In this document: in pieces, positions 48,414 through 58,002 of the stretch
Numbering within the stretch: position 1 is the stretch's first letter
Layout: each line of letters starts with the position of its first letter
Assembly: GCF_013408795.1 (NCBI RefSeq)
Contig: NZ_JACCCC010000001.1
Location: 4,030,001 to 4,094,000, forward strand
Length of the DNA: 64,000 bases
Direction: 5' to 3'
DNA from: Spinactinospora alkalitolerans
GTDB lineage: Bacteria > Actinomycetota > Actinomycetes > Streptosporangiales > Streptosporangiaceae
Program-made: the position numbers and the translations under genes
The notes under the pieces: model-generated
Told to the model about the DNA's origin: nothing
The model's database searches: none
Seen by the model: the letters and a program-made list of their open reading frames with translations, nothing else

Positions 48414-50036
48414 ATGACCGATCTTCCCCCGCGGCTGTCCGAACTGCTCGATGAGCAGGGCGTCGACGCCACCCGCGGCCACCGCGTCCTCGCAGCCCTC
48501 TCCGACGGCCGGTGGTGGAGCGGCCGCGAACTGGTGCGCGCCACCGCCGTCGCCAACCGCGTCATGGACGGCGTCCTCGACGCGCTCGGCGACGAGCTGG
48601 AGCGCGACGACGAACGGGTCCGGCTGCGCGCTCCCGGCGGCTACGCCGCGTTCGACCGGCCGAGGCCGGCCGACCCCGTCGGCCACCTGCTGCACGCCCG
48701 CCCCGAGGCGGCCGCCGAGTTGGAACGGCTGGTCGCCGAGGCCCCGCGGTCCCGGCTCGACCTGGACCACGTGGCCGCGACCGCCGACACCGCGCTGCGC
48801 CGGGCCGTGTTTCTCGCCACTCGTTTCGAACTGTCCGGCGCCCGCCTGCTGTGCGTGGGCGACCACGACCTCACCTCGCTGGCCGCCGGCCTGGTGCGCC
48901 CGGGGACCGAGGCGGACGTGGTCGACGTCGACGAGCGCATGCTCGCCTACATCGACTCCGCCGCCGCCCGGCTCGGCCTGCGGGTGCGCTGCCACTTCGC
49001 CGACCTGCGTCTGGGGCTGCCCGCCGCGGTGCGCGGCCGCGCCGACCTGGTGTTCACCGACCCGCCTTACACCCCCGAGGGCGTGGAACTGTTCGTACGG
49101 CGCGGCCTGGAGGGGCTCGCCGATCCGCGCCGCGGCCGCGTGCTGCTGGCCTACGGCGCCAGCGAGACCACGCCGGCGCTCACGGTCAAGACCCAGGAGA
49201 GGCTGACCAGGCTGGGCCTGGCCACCGAGGCGATCTGGCCGGACTTCAACCGCTACCTCGGAGCGGAGGCGATCGGCGCGGCCAGTGACCTGTACGTGCT
49301 GCGCGGCACCACCCGCACGCCCGCGGGCGGTTCCGGCCGCGACGCGGCCCGGATCTACAGCCGGGGCGCCAACGCCAAGGAGTCCCGCGGCGCGCTCGAC
49401 GCCGCCACCGCCGGCGCGCTGCCGGACCTCGCCGCGGCCGACACCGTCGTCGGCGACTGGCCGAGCGGGGCCGTGCCCGAAGGCGCCCGGCGCGTGCGGA
49501 CGGTCACCTGGCTGGCGGCGCCGACCGCTGCGCAGGACGCGGTGATCAACCTCACCGGGGGCTGGGAGGCGCTGCTGAGCCGCTCGATCCTGGCCTCATC
49601 GGCCGCCCGGGTGCGGGTCGTGGTGCCGGCCGGCACCCCCGAGGTGCGCGACGCCGCAGGACAGCGGAACCTGCGCGAGATCGTCGCCCCCCGCTACGAG
49701 CTGCGCTTCCTGAACGGCTCCCCCGACGCACGCCGCTGCGTGGTGGCGGCCCGGCGGGTCGACCTCCCCGATGACGCCGACCCGGTGACGCGCCTGCTGT
49801 GGCACTGCCGCGACCGCGCCCACGGCACGGTGGCGAGCGTGCTGCGCGAGGGCCTGATCCGGGTGGCCGCCGACATCGGGCATCCGGTCAACAAGAAGCA
49901 GGCCCGCACCCGAATCGCCGCGGCAGCCCCGTGGCTGTCCGGCCACACCCTGCTCGACCTCCCCCGCCACCGGCTGAAGGAGCTGGACCACGCGGTGGCC
50001 GCCCTGGTCGCCGACCTGAACGCGCCGACTCCCTGA
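48414..50036 (+). CDS. Branched-polyamine synthase-like (bis-aminopropyl spermidine synthase family) protein with C-terminal extension
   Basis: 540-residue protein. Residues 1 to about 85 form a winged-helix-like region (LSDGRWWSGRELVRATAVA). A Rossmann aminopropyltransferase core follows: ARLLCVGDHDLTSLAAGL binds the nucleotide and ADLVFTDPPYTPEGVELF near residue 213 is the catalytic DPPY-type motif of the N4-bis(aminopropyl)spermidine synthase family. After about residue 330, some 210 residues have no recognised domain (ending VNKKQARTRIAAAAPWLSGH). Whether it makes branched polyamines in this organism is unknown. A nucleic-acid methyltransferase is the main alternative because of DPPY. Confidence 0.75.
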   Translation: MTDLPPRLSELLDEQGVDATRGHRVLAALSDGRWWSGRELVRATAVANRVMDGVLDALGDELERDDERVRLRAPGGYAAFDRPRPADPVGHLLHARPEAAAELERLVAEAPRSRLDLDHVAATADTALRRAVFLATRFELSGARLLCVGDHDLTSLAAGLVRPGTEADVVDVDERMLAYIDSAAARLGLRVRCHFADLRLGLPAAVRGRADLVFTDPPYTPEGVELFVRRGLEGLADPRRGRVLLAYGASETTPALTVKTQERLTRLGLATEAIWPDFNRYLGAEAIGAASDLYVLRGTTRTPAGGSGRDAARIYSRGANAKESRGALDAATAGALPDLAAADTVVGDWPSGAVPEGARRVRTVTWLAAPTAAQDAVINLTGGWEALLSRSILASSAARVRVVVPAGTPEVRDAAGQRNLREIVAPRYELRFLNGSPDARRCVVAARRVDLPDDADPVTRLLWHCRDRAHGTVASVLREGLIRVAADIGHPVNKKQARTRIAAAAPWLSGHTLLDLPRHRLKELDHAVAALVADLNAPTP

Positions 50037-50175
50037 AGCCGCCCCCCCGGACCACGCCCCGCCCCATCCGGGGGCTGACCACCCACTTCAAGGAACCGCG
50101 TCAAGACGATCATGCCCGTGTCAAGCCCCGCGGCCAAGCACGGGGCGAGACCTGTGGACAACCCCGGCTGAAGCG

Positions 50176-51216
50176 CTACCCGACGGGCGTGCCGGTGCCG
50201 GGGCCGGTTCCGGCTCCTTCGGTGCCGGTTCCCTCGGTGCCCGCCGCGCCCTCGGTTCCGGTGCCGGCGGCCCCCTCGGTGCCGGCTCCGGTCTCCGTGC
50301 CGGCGCCCTCCGTCCCCGCGGCGTCCTCGGTGCCGCTCTCGGTCCCGGCCTCGGAGCCGCCGATGGCGTTCTCCTGCTCCAGCAGGCGGCGGTAGAGCGG
50401 GAAGTCGAAGTTGCCCAGCGCGATGAGCGGGGCGGTGAGGTTCTCGCGCTCCTCCGGGGAGGTGGAGCCGAGCGACTGGACCCAGGTCACCACCAGGTAG
50501 TGGCCGTTGACCGTCGCCTCGGCTGCGCTGTAGCCGCCCCCGAGGCCGCTGAACGGCTCCTCCTCGCCGGGCGGGACCAGGAAGCCGGGTTCGGCGTCGG
50601 AGTCCTCCTCCGGCGGCTCCAGGGCCGCGGCGACCGCCTGGGAGGCGTCGGTGTCGCGCAGCTTGAACATGGTCGCCACGCCGACGTAGTCATCGGAGGT
50701 GTAGCCGGCCCGGGCCACCTGCGAGCAGTCCGCCTCCTCCAGCGCCGCCGCCACACGCTCCCCCCACACCGCTTCGGCGCAGTTGTCGGTGAGCGACTTG
50801 GCGGCCAGGGTGAAGGTGATGCCCTGGCTGTCGATCTCGTCGTTGCCGCGCTCGAAGACCTCGGACTCGGCCAGCGGGCGCGGATCGACCTCGCGGTCGC
50901 CGAGCACCTCGGTGGCCTCACCGGAGTCGTAGATCTCGTACGAGGCGGGCACCGCACGCCCGGCCGACGCGGAGCCGCCCACGACGAACTCCATGACCAG
51001 CACGGCGACGAGCGCGACGACGGCCACGCCGAGCGCCACGATCAGGACCGGCAGCATCCTGCCGCGGCGCTTGCGCTCCCCCTTGCGCCGACGGGACCCC
51101 TTGGCCCCCTTGCGGCGCGGCGGCGGGGCGACCAGACCCTCGATGGAGTCGGCTCCGGCGGGTTTCCTCCGCCGGCCACCGGAGGAACCGGGCGGGGACG
51201 GCTCAAGTGATGACAC
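50176..51216 (-). CDS. Single-pass membrane protein, paralogue 1, with TEGAGTE-rich tail
   Basis: 346 residues. A basic cytoplasmic N-terminus (RRKGAKGSRRRKGERKRRGR) precedes one membrane helix (VLIVALGVAVVALVAVLVME, about residues 57 to 76). An extracellular domain with paired cysteines follows (DNCAEAVWGERVAAALEEADC), then YTSDDYVGVATMFKLRDT and VNGHYLVVTWVQSLGS. The last 55 residues are a Gly/Thr/Glu/Ala repeat (GTEGAAGTGTEGAAGTEG). It is homologous over the extracellular domain to the next gene upstream. No family name is recognised. The GTG has GAGAGG upstream. Confidence 0.8.
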   Translation of the reverse strand: MSSLEPSPPGSSGGRRRKPAGADSIEGLVAPPPRRKGAKGSRRRKGERKRRGRMLPVLIVALGVAVVALVAVLVMEFVVGGSASAGRAVPASYEIYDSGEATEVLGDREVDPRPLAESEVFERGNDEIDSQGITFTLAAKSLTDNCAEAVWGERVAAALEEADCSQVARAGYTSDDYVGVATMFKLRDTDASQAVAAALEPPEEDSDAEPGFLVPPGEEEPFSGLGGGYSAAEATVNGHYLVVTWVQSLGSTSPEERENLTAPLIALGNFDFPLYRRLLEQENAIGGSEAGTESGTEDAAGTEGAGTETGAGTEGAAGTGTEGAAGTEGTGTEGAGTGPGTGTPVG

Positions 51217-51329
51217 CAGGACCTCTCGAAGGGGTGAGGGGATTTTTCTCGGGGGAGAAGCGGGGAGCGAGCAACCAGAGTAGTGGACGTCACCGCCTGC
51301 CGGGTTCCCCGTACCGGGCGGGCGCCCGG

Positions 51330-52553
51330 TCAGCCCTCGTCATCGGATGCGGTGTCGCGGACCTTCTCGTACACCGACACCGCGGCGTCCATCGCGACCA
51401 CGTTGAGCGTGGCCATGGAGTCGTCGTCCTCGGGTTCGCCGCCGTCGGTGCGCGCCACCCAGAAGACCGCCAGGTAGTGGCCCATGACCTGCGACGTCGC
51501 CTGGCTGTAGCCCTTCTGCAGGCCGTCGATCTCGGTGTTGAGCGGCAGCACGAAGCCGGGGGCCGTCCCGGGGCCGAGCGCCTCGGAGGCCGCGGCCGAG
51601 GCATCGGCGTCGGCCAGGTCGAAGAGCGTGAACTGGGCCACGTAGGTCTCGTCGGCGTCCCGGTAGACGCCGCGCGCCGCCGAGGCGCAGGAGCCGTCGG
51701 CGAGCGTCTGGGCGATCTCGTCGCCCCAGACCACACCGGTGCAGGCGTCGGTGACCTCGGACTCGCGCAGGGTCAGCTCGAAGTCGTCGAGCTTCAGCTT
51801 CTCCGCCGAGTCGAAGACCTCCTCCTCGGTGAGCGGCTCGCCGTCTTCGGGGCGCTGCACGATGGGGTCGAAGATCTCCTGCTGCTCCTGGGCGTGGTAC
51901 AGGTCCGGCTGCAGCGTCGTGTGGCCCTCGGGCGGGGCGACGATCTGGGTGACGTGATTCCTGTCGACGTCCGCGGGCGAGAAGAACTGGTAGGCCAGCA
52001 TCCCGAGCAGGGCGACCAGCGCGACCCCGAAGAGGCCGAACAGGGTGCCCAGGATGTAGGTGCCGCGCTTGCGCCGGCTCTGCTCGGCCAGCGAGTAGAC
52101 GACCTGGCCCGGCCGGTCCCCCAGGACGGTGACCCGGCGCAGGGCCGAGGCGGAGAACCGGGAGACCGGGTCGAGTCGGCCGTCGGCGGAGGCCGACCGG
52201 CGGCTCCGGCGGGCGCCGCCGGCCTGGGGGGCCGGCTCCTCGGCCGAGCGGCGCCCGGAGCGCGCCCCCTTGGCAGCGGCGGCCCTGCCCTGCCGGCTCT
52301 TCTTCTTTCGCGCGGCCCTGGCCGAACGTCCGACCCGGCCCGACTGGGCGCCGCGCCGCGTCCTGCCGCCGGCGCCGTCGGGCTCCGGCACCGCGTCGTC
52401 GTGCTCCGGCACCGCGTCGTCGCGGTCGTCGGCGTCCCGGCGGCCGGAGCCGGCGCGGCTCCTGCGGCCCTGCCGCTCCGGTTCCGAGCGCGCTCGCCGG
52501 GACCGGCGTCCGACCGGCTCCGTGGACTCGGAGTTGCTCAGGTGCGTGCTCAT
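51330..52553 (-). CDS. Single-pass membrane protein, paralogue 2, with long basic N-terminus
   Basis: 407 residues. A disordered Arg/Ser/Ala-rich cytoplasmic region of about 165 residues is followed by one membrane helix (YILGTLFGLFGVALVALLGM). An extracellular domain comes next, with DACTGVVWGDEIAQTLADGSC, YVAQFTLFDLADADASAAAS and VMGHYLAVFWVARTDGG. These segments match paralogue 1 in order and spacing, including the two cysteines. It begins 48 bases after lgt and precedes paralogue 1. Function unknown; a cell-envelope role is a guess from position. Confidence 0.8.
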   Translation of the reverse strand: MSTHLSNSESTEPVGRRSRRARSEPERQGRRSRAGSGRRDADDRDDAVPEHDDAVPEPDGAGGRTRRGAQSGRVGRSARAARKKKSRQGRAAAAKGARSGRRSAEEPAPQAGGARRSRRSASADGRLDPVSRFSASALRRVTVLGDRPGQVVYSLAEQSRRKRGTYILGTLFGLFGVALVALLGMLAYQFFSPADVDRNHVTQIVAPPEGHTTLQPDLYHAQEQQEIFDPIVQRPEDGEPLTEEEVFDSAEKLKLDDFELTLRESEVTDACTGVVWGDEIAQTLADGSCASAARGVYRDADETYVAQFTLFDLADADASAAASEALGPGTAPGFVLPLNTEIDGLQKGYSQATSQVMGHYLAVFWVARTDGGEPEDDDSMATLNVVAMDAAVSVYEKVRDTASDDEG

Positions 52554-52601
52554 CTGTCCGGCGATTCCTCCGTGGCGCCCCCACCACGGAAGGTGGTCGC
52601 G

Positions 52602-53663
52602 CTATTCCTCACGTTTCGCCCCGTCGGCGCCGTTGGCACCGGATTGCGCGGGAGGCTCCGCGTCGGGGTCGCTGCCTTCTCCTGCGGCCCCCGCCGACTT
52701 CGACGGCCGTTCGGCGGCGTCCTGGTCGTCGGAGACGCCGGGGTCGGTGTCGATCATCTGGGTGCCCTCGTCCTCCCCCACGGGGACGACCCGCGTGGAG
52801 AACCGGTCGATCCGGCGGCCGGCCCACACGAAGTAGGCCAGGGCGCCCAGGAACACCAGGATCGAGGTCCAGTTGTTGAGGCGGAAGCCCAGGATCTGGT
52901 TCGCGGGGTCGACCCGCAGGTATTCGATCCAGAACCGACCCACACAGTAGCCCATGACGTAGAGCGCGAAGAGCCGCCCGCCGCGCAGGGCCTCGGTGTA
53001 GCGCCGCCCGGCCCAGGCCAGGAACACCGCGAGCGCCAGGCACCACAGCGACTCGTACAGGAACGTCGGGTGGTAGGTGAAGACGCCGGGTTCCATGCCG
53101 GGCCGCAGCGCACCGTTGGGGAAGGGGGAGATCTCGACCGCCCACGGCACGTCGGTGGGCGCCCCGAACAGCTCCTGGTTGAAGTAGTTGCCCCAGCGGC
53201 CGAACGCCTGCGCCAGCGGGATGGTCGGGGCGATCGCGAACGACAGCTGCGTCAGCGACAGGCCGCGGCTGCGCGCCACCAGCCACACGCCCAGCGCGCC
53301 CAGCGGGACCGCGCCCCAGATGCCCAGGCCGCCCTCCCAGATGTAGAGCGCCCGGATCGGCTCCTTGCCCGGCGCGAAGTAGAGCTGGTAGTCGGAGATG
53401 ACGTGGTAGAGCCGACCACCGACGAGCCCCAGGAGCACCGCGGGGACCGCGAGGTCCATGATGGTGCCGGGCCGGCCGCCCATGGCGGTCCAGCGGCGCT
53501 CGCTCCAGTAGACCGCCGCGATGACGCCGGCGAGGATGCACAGCGCGTAGAAGTGGATGGTCAGCGGTCCCAGGTGGATCGCGCTGATGTCGGGGCTGGG
53601 GATCGCGGCGAGGGCGCGGCCGGTGCCGGCCGCGCCCGCGTCGATGCTGGACGGAGTCGTCAT
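52602..53663 (-). CDS. lgt: Prolipoprotein diacylglyceryl transferase
   Basis: Membrane enzyme that adds diacylglycerol to the lipobox Cys of prolipoproteins, the first step of lipoprotein maturation. The 353-residue product has about seven helices and the Lgt signature AFGRWGNYFNQELFG, with HFYALCILAGVIAAVYW near the N-terminus. A hydrophilic C-terminal tail of about 70 residues is typical of actinobacteria. The ATG overlaps the stop of the DsbA-like gene in an ATGA. Local substrates include LivK and the DUF3060 protein. Confidence 0.95.
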   Translation of the reverse strand: MTTPSSIDAGAAGTGRALAAIPSPDISAIHLGPLTIHFYALCILAGVIAAVYWSERRWTAMGGRPGTIMDLAVPAVLLGLVGGRLYHVISDYQLYFAPGKEPIRALYIWEGGLGIWGAVPLGALGVWLVARSRGLSLTQLSFAIAPTIPLAQAFGRWGNYFNQELFGAPTDVPWAVEISPFPNGALRPGMEPGVFTYHPTFLYESLWCLALAVFLAWAGRRYTEALRGGRLFALYVMGYCVGRFWIEYLRVDPANQILGFRLNNWTSILVFLGALAYFVWAGRRIDRFSTRVVPVGEDEGTQMIDTDPGVSDDQDAAERPSKSAGAAGEGSDPDAEPPAQSGANGADGAKREE

Positions 53664-54682
53664 TCTTCGGATGTGTCCTTGGCGCTGGAGGATTCGCTGG
53701 GGCTGGGGCCGGGGGTGGCCGCGTCGTCGGTGCTGAGCGGTTCGGTGTCGACCTCGCCGGCCTGAGCCGACTCGACCGCCTCGGTCAGGCCTGAGGCATC
53801 GTAGACGTTGTTGCCCTGCAGCTCGCCGTTGATGTAGACCGACGGGGTGCCGCCGAACCGGTTGTCGCCTTCGTACCTGCCGTAGGCCGCCGCGGTGGTG
53901 TCCAGCAGCTCGCCGACGTAGGTGCCGTCGAGGAAGGAGTCGTCCACGCCCTGGTCGCGGCCCCATTCCCTCAGGTCGCTCAGCGTCATGGTGGAGAGTT
54001 CCTCATCGGAGAGTCCCTGCTGGGCCTTTGCGATGAGCGCAGTGTAGTAGGTGCCGGTGAACTGCTCGGCGACGCCGCTCTCGGCGTCGACGCGTTCGGC
54101 GAAGGCGGGGTCGGTGATGCCGACCTCCTCGCCCCACTTCTTGAGGTCCTCGGGGCTGAAGCCCGGCCGGCCCTCCACGGGCTGGTTGGCGAACAGCTTG
54201 TCGTTGTACTCGACGAACCTGCCGTGGTCGGCCGCCGCCCGGGCCGCGGCGCCGGCGCGCAGCGAGTTGGTGCTGACCGGGTCCTGCTTCTGGGCGAAGA
54301 TGCTGACCGGGCGCAGGTGCACGATGGCCTCGCCCTCGGCGGCGAGCTGCTTCAGCGTGTCGGCGTTGGCCTCCTCGAACTTCTGGCACGCCGGGCACTG
54401 GAAGTCGACGTAGACCTCGACCACCGGCGCCGAGGCGCCCTCCTGGGCCATGACGACGCTGCCGTCCTGCTGCAGCGTCTGCGCCGCGAGGTCGCCGTCG
54501 AATGCCGCGGCCGGCTCGCCCTCCCAGTTCATGACCAGGTATCCGCCGCCGACGACGAGCGCGATCACGGCCGCCGCGGCCCCGATGGCGGCGAGCAGCC
54601 TGTTGCGCTTGGCCCGCTGCTGCTGCCTGATCCGCTCCTGCCTGAGTCGTTCACGCGCCTCGCGTCGCGCCGCCTTGCCCAT
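53660..54682 (-). CDS. Membrane-anchored DsbA-family thiol-disulfide protein
   Basis: 340 residues. A basic coiled N-terminus (ARREARERLRQERIRQQQRA) and one membrane helix (LLAAIGAAAAVIALVVGGGYL) anchor an extracellular thioredoxin-like DsbA domain with CPAC active site (VEVYVDFQCPACQKFEEAN near residue 97) and the cis-Pro loop RFGGTPSVYINGE. The C-terminal tail is Ser/Asp/Thr-rich. It probably oxidises or isomerises exported proteins. Coupled to lgt by an ATGA overlap and preceded by a MauE/DoxX gene, whose products often reduce or maintain such thioredoxins. Confidence 0.92.
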   Translation of the reverse strand: MGKAARREARERLRQERIRQQQRAKRNRLLAAIGAAAAVIALVVGGGYLVMNWEGEPAAAFDGDLAAQTLQQDGSVVMAQEGASAPVVEVYVDFQCPACQKFEEANADTLKQLAAEGEAIVHLRPVSIFAQKQDPVSTNSLRAGAAARAAADHGRFVEYNDKLFANQPVEGRPGFSPEDLKKWGEEVGITDPAFAERVDAESGVAEQFTGTYYTALIAKAQQGLSDEELSTMTLSDLREWGRDQGVDDSFLDGTYVGELLDTTAAAYGRYEGDNRFGGTPSVYINGELQGNNVYDASGLTEAVESAQAGEVDTEPLSTDDAATPGPSPSESSSAKDTSEE

Positions 54683-54853
54683 CAGTCGTTCACCGTTCCT
54701 TGCCGAGCGCGTTCACCGCGCCTTGCCGGATGTACTACCGCGTCCTCGCCGGATGTCCTTACCCGTGGCTCCGCCGAGGCCGCTGCGATCCGCGCGGACG
54801 CGGCGCGGCGGGGCCCTCGGCCCGTCCGCGAACCGCCTCCGCGCCCAAGAGGT

Positions 54854-55408
54854 CTACTCCTCCGTCCCTTCGGAGGCCGCCGGGTACAACCCCAGGACCC
54901 GGTCGAGCGCGAAGGGCGAGCGCGGCCAGGCCACGACGATGCCGGCGAGCGCCAGGAAGCCGATGTCGCGCAGCACGTCGATCCCGTACCGGGTCTCATC
55001 GGCGCCGACCTGGCCGCCGGTGCCGAAGCAGCCGCAGTCGATCGTCAGGCCCCTGCTCCACGCCGAGATGATCCCCGCGATGAACACGATCATCAGCAGG
55101 CCACCGGCCGCTCCGACGTAGCGGGTGGCCAGGCCCGCGACGAGCAGCAGGGCCAGGGCGATCTCGAACAGCGGCAGCGTGTAGCCGATGAACCGGCTCA
55201 CGTCGTCGGAGAAGAGCTGGTAGGCCTCCACCGACTGCACCGACAGGGCCGGAACGATCACCTTGGTGTATCCGGCGTAGCCGAGCACGCCGGCCAGGCC
55301 CAGCCGGGCGGCCAGGGTCACCCAGGGCTGGATCAGCGACCACCGGGACGGGCCGGTCGCGCCGGGCGCGGGACCGGCCGGCGGCTGCTCTTCGATGTCG
55401 GTCGACAT
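54854..55408 (-). CDS. MauE/DoxX-family membrane protein
   Basis: 184 residues with four membrane helices (LGLAGVLGYAGYTKVIVPAL, LPLFEIALALLLVAGLATR, GLLMIVFIAGIISAWSRG, IGFLALAGIVVAW). The conserved extracytoplasmic cysteine motif is IDCGCFGTGG. MauE relatives supply redox equivalents to thioredoxin-like partners, which fits the adjacent DsbA-like gene. The ATG at 55408 follows GGGGAA. The gap to the DsbA gene is 171 bases. Confidence 0.9.
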   Translation of the reverse strand: MSTDIEEQPPAGPAPGATGPSRWSLIQPWVTLAARLGLAGVLGYAGYTKVIVPALSVQSVEAYQLFSDDVSRFIGYTLPLFEIALALLLVAGLATRYVGAAGGLLMIVFIAGIISAWSRGLTIDCGCFGTGGQVGADETRYGIDVLRDIGFLALAGIVVAWPRSPFALDRVLGLYPAASEGTEE

Positions 55409-55714
55409 GGTTTCCCCGAGACTCGTGGACGATGCGGGATCGGAGCGTCGTCCCACCGCGCATCGGCGCGGTGGGCGCCGCACCGATCCTACTGTGTGTT
55501 GCGTGGTGATCACACTGTGTCCATCGTTTGGGCTCGCGCCGTGGATCGCAGCCGAAACTCAGCCGAAACTGTAGTCGATCCGGGCGCGCCCGACCGGCCG
55601 GGCGGCCGCGGACGCACCGGACTCTCACCGGATTCTCACCATGGGCCGCCCGGCCGTGCCGGCGCGCGGTCGCGGGGCGGAGCGAGAGGCGGTGCCGCGC
55701 TCCGCCCGCTGCGG
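55409..55714. other. Region between trpA and mauE-like gene
   Basis: 306 bases without a gene. It contains the hairpin at 55452-55475 and a direct repeat AGCCGAAACT twice near 55550-55570. It probably holds the trp operon terminator and the promoter of the mauE-dsbA-lgt group. Confidence 0.6.
55452..55475 (-). terminator. Hairpin downstream of trpA
   Basis: Perfect 10-base stem CCCACCGCGC / GCGCGGTGGG with an ATCG loop. It is closer to the mauE-like start than to the trpA end, so it could equally be a leader hairpin. Confidence 0.5.
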
Positions 55715-56524
55715 TCAGGCCCGGGACCGGACCCCTTCGGCCAGCTCCTGGGCGAAGGAGCGCACGGCGGTGAGGCCGGTCTCCAGATCGGGGGCGTCCA
55801 GGACCCGCTGGCAGAAGCCCGCGCCGACGATGACGCCGTCGGCGTAGCCCGCGACCTCGGCCGCCTGGGCGCCGGTGGAGATCCCCAGGCCGACGCAGAT
55901 CGGCAGGTCCGCCGCGCCGGCCGCGGCGCGGGTCCGGGTGACCAGCTTCTCAGCGGTGTCGGCGACCTGGGTACGGGTGCCGGTGACGCCCATCAGCGAG
56001 GCGGCGTAGACGAACCCCCGGCAGGCGCCGGTGGTCAGGCGCAGCCGCTCGTCGGTGGAGGACGGCGCGACCAGGAAGACCCGGTCCAGCCCCGCGGCGT
56101 CGGTGGCGGCGATCCACGGACCGGCCTCCTCGGGCAGCAGGTCGGGCGTGATGACGCCGGAGCCGCCGGCCGCGGCCAGGTCGGCGGCGAATGCGTCCGC
56201 GCCGTAGCGGTCGATCGGGTTCCAGTAGGACATCACCAGCGCCGCCGCGCCGGTGCGCGCGGTGGCCGCCACGACCTCGATCACGTCCCGGGGCGTGGTG
56301 CCGGCCGCCAGTGCCCGGTCGGCGGCCTTCTGGATCGTGGGGCCGTCCATCATCGGGTCGGAGTAGGGCAGCCCGACCTCGATCACGTCGCAGCCGCCCT
56401 CGACCATCGCCCCGATGACCTTGATCGAGGACTCGACGTCGGGGAACCCCGCGGGCAGGTAGCCGATCAGTGCGGCGCGGTCGGCGGCCCTGGCCTCGGC
56501 CAGCTTGGTCTGCAGCGTCGTCAC
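55715..56524 (-). CDS. trpA: Tryptophan synthase alpha subunit
   Basis: Releases indole from indole-3-glycerol phosphate and channels it to TrpB. The 269-residue TIM barrel has catalytic Glu in [20 protein letters not shown] and the loop [10 protein letters not shown]; the phosphate-binding [10 protein letters not shown] is intact. The GTG overlaps the trpB stop in a GTGA, so synthesis is coupled. Confidence 0.96.
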   Translation of the reverse strand: MTTLQTKLAEARAADRAALIGYLPAGFPDVESSIKVIGAMVEGGCDVIEVGLPYSDPMMDGPTIQKAADRALAAGTTPRDVIEVVAATARTGAAALVMSYWNPIDRYGADAFAADLAAAGGSGVITPDLLPEEAGPWIAATDAAGLDRVFLVAPSSTDERLRLTTGACRGFVYAASLMGVTGTRTQVADTAEKLVTRTRAAAGAADLPICVGLGISTGAQAAEVAGYADGVIVGAGFCQRVLDAPDLETGLTAVRSFAQELAEGVRSRA

Positions 56525-57750
56525 GCCTGCTCCCCCTCGTCGTCCACGAGCCCGAAGTAGGTCGCGGCGGTGTTGACGTCCTTGTCGCCCCGGCCCGAGA
56601 GGTTGACCAGGACGGTCGCCTCGGGTCCGAGTTCGGCGCCGATCTTGCGCGCCCCGGCGAGCGCGTGCGCGCTCTCGATCGCCGGGATGATGCCCTCGGT
56701 GCGGCACAGCAGCCTGAACGCCTCCATCGCCTCGGCGTCGGTGATCGGGGCGTAGGCGGCCCGGCCGCTGTCGGCCAGCCAGGCGTGCTCGGGGCCGACC
56801 GCAGGGTAGTCCAGCCCGGCCGAGATGGAGTGGCTGGGCACGGTCTGGCCGTGCTCGTCCTGCAGCACGTAGGTGCGCGCGCCGTGGAAGACGCCGGGGG
56901 AACCGCCGGTGATGGAGGCGGCGTGCCGTCCGCTGTCCATCCCCTCGCCGCCGGCCTCGAAGCCGTAGAGGCGCACCTCGGCGTCGGGGATGAAGGCGGC
57001 GAAGATGGCGATGGCGTTGGATCCGCCGCCGACGCAGGCCGCGACGGCGTCGGGCAGCCGCCCGGTGAGCGCCTGGACCTGCTCGCGCGCCTCCTTGCCC
57101 ACGACGTAGTGCAGGTCGCGCACCAGCGCCGGGAACGGGTGCGGACCGGCGACGGTCCCGAACAGGTAGTGGGTGTGGTCGACGTTGGCCACCCAGTCGC
57201 GGAACGCCTCGTTGATCGCGTCCTTGAGGGTGCGGCTGCCGATGGTGACGGGGACGACCTCGGCGCCGAGCATGCGCATCCTGGCGACGTTGAGCGCCTG
57301 GCGGCGGGTGTCCTCCTCGCCCATGTAGACGACGCAGTCGAGGCCCATGAGCGCGCAGGCGGTGGCGGTGGCCACGCCGTGCTGGCCGGCCCCGGTCTCG
57401 GCGATGACCCGGGTCTTGCCCATCCGCTTGGTCAGCAGGGCCTGGCCGAGCACGTTGTTGATCTTGTGCGAGCCGGTGTGGTTGAGGTCCTCGCGCTTGA
57501 GGAGCACCCTGGCGCCGCCGCAGTGCTCGCTGAAGTTGCGGGCGTCGGTGAGCGGGCTTGGCCGCCCGGTGTAGCTGGACAGCAGCTCGTCGAGCTCGGC
57601 GTGGAAGTCCGGGTCGTTCTTGGCCTTGTCCCAGGCCGCCGCGACCTCGTCAAGGGCTGCGACGAGCGCCTCGGGGCTGAAGCGGCCGCCGAACTCGCCG
57701 TAGTGCCCGCCCGCGTCGGGATGGGCGGACCGGGATGGTGCGGTGTTCAT
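56521..57750 (-). CDS. trpB: Tryptophan synthase beta subunit
   Basis: PLP enzyme joining indole and serine to tryptophan. 409 residues with PLP Lys in [16 protein letters not shown], phosphate-binding [12 protein letters not shown], and [14 protein letters not shown]. The N-terminal [16 protein letters not shown] is the family start. The ATG at 57750 has GGAGAG four bases upstream; a longer frame to 57894 is not family-like. Confidence 0.97.
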   Translation of the reverse strand: MNTAPSRSAHPDAGGHYGEFGGRFSPEALVAALDEVAAAWDKAKNDPDFHAELDELLSSYTGRPSPLTDARNFSEHCGGARVLLKREDLNHTGSHKINNVLGQALLTKRMGKTRVIAETGAGQHGVATATACALMGLDCVVYMGEEDTRRQALNVARMRMLGAEVVPVTIGSRTLKDAINEAFRDWVANVDHTHYLFGTVAGPHPFPALVRDLHYVVGKEAREQVQALTGRLPDAVAACVGGGSNAIAIFAAFIPDAEVRLYGFEAGGEGMDSGRHAASITGGSPGVFHGARTYVLQDEHGQTVPSHSISAGLDYPAVGPEHAWLADSGRAAYAPITDAEAMEAFRLLCRTEGIIPAIESAHALAGARKIGAELGPEATVLVNLSGRGDKDVNTAATYFGLVDDEGEQA

Positions 57751-57922
57751 CGGGCTCTCCAAACCGCGTGCGCCCCTGCGGGCGCGGCGCGGTGCAGGTG
57801 GGTCGGGAAACGGCCGGCACGGCGACGCGGGACGCGCACCGTGCCGACACGGGAAGAGTAAGGTCAGCACGGCGACGGGAGCCCGTGGCGGCACCGGTGT
57901 CGGCCGGTTCGCGGCGGGCTCC

Positions 57923-58000
57923 CTAGAGCCATCGCAGGCCCCGCCGCACCGGGCACCGGAAGCGGGCGCGCGGCGGGGCGGGTGGCGGCGCGGGCGGCAC
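57923..58000 (-). CDS. Tiny frame at the trpM position
   Basis: A GTG two bases after the trpC stop opens a 25-codon frame ([14 protein letters not shown], then [14 protein letters not shown]) in the 252-base gap between trpC and trpB. Streptomyces have a small basic protein gene, trpM, at this place. The C-terminal basic segment is compatible but too short for confident homology, and there is no ribosome binding site. Could be chance or a degraded trpM. Confidence 0.2.
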   Translation of the reverse strand: MPPAPPPAPPRARFRCPVRRGLRWL

Positions 58001-58002
58001 GG

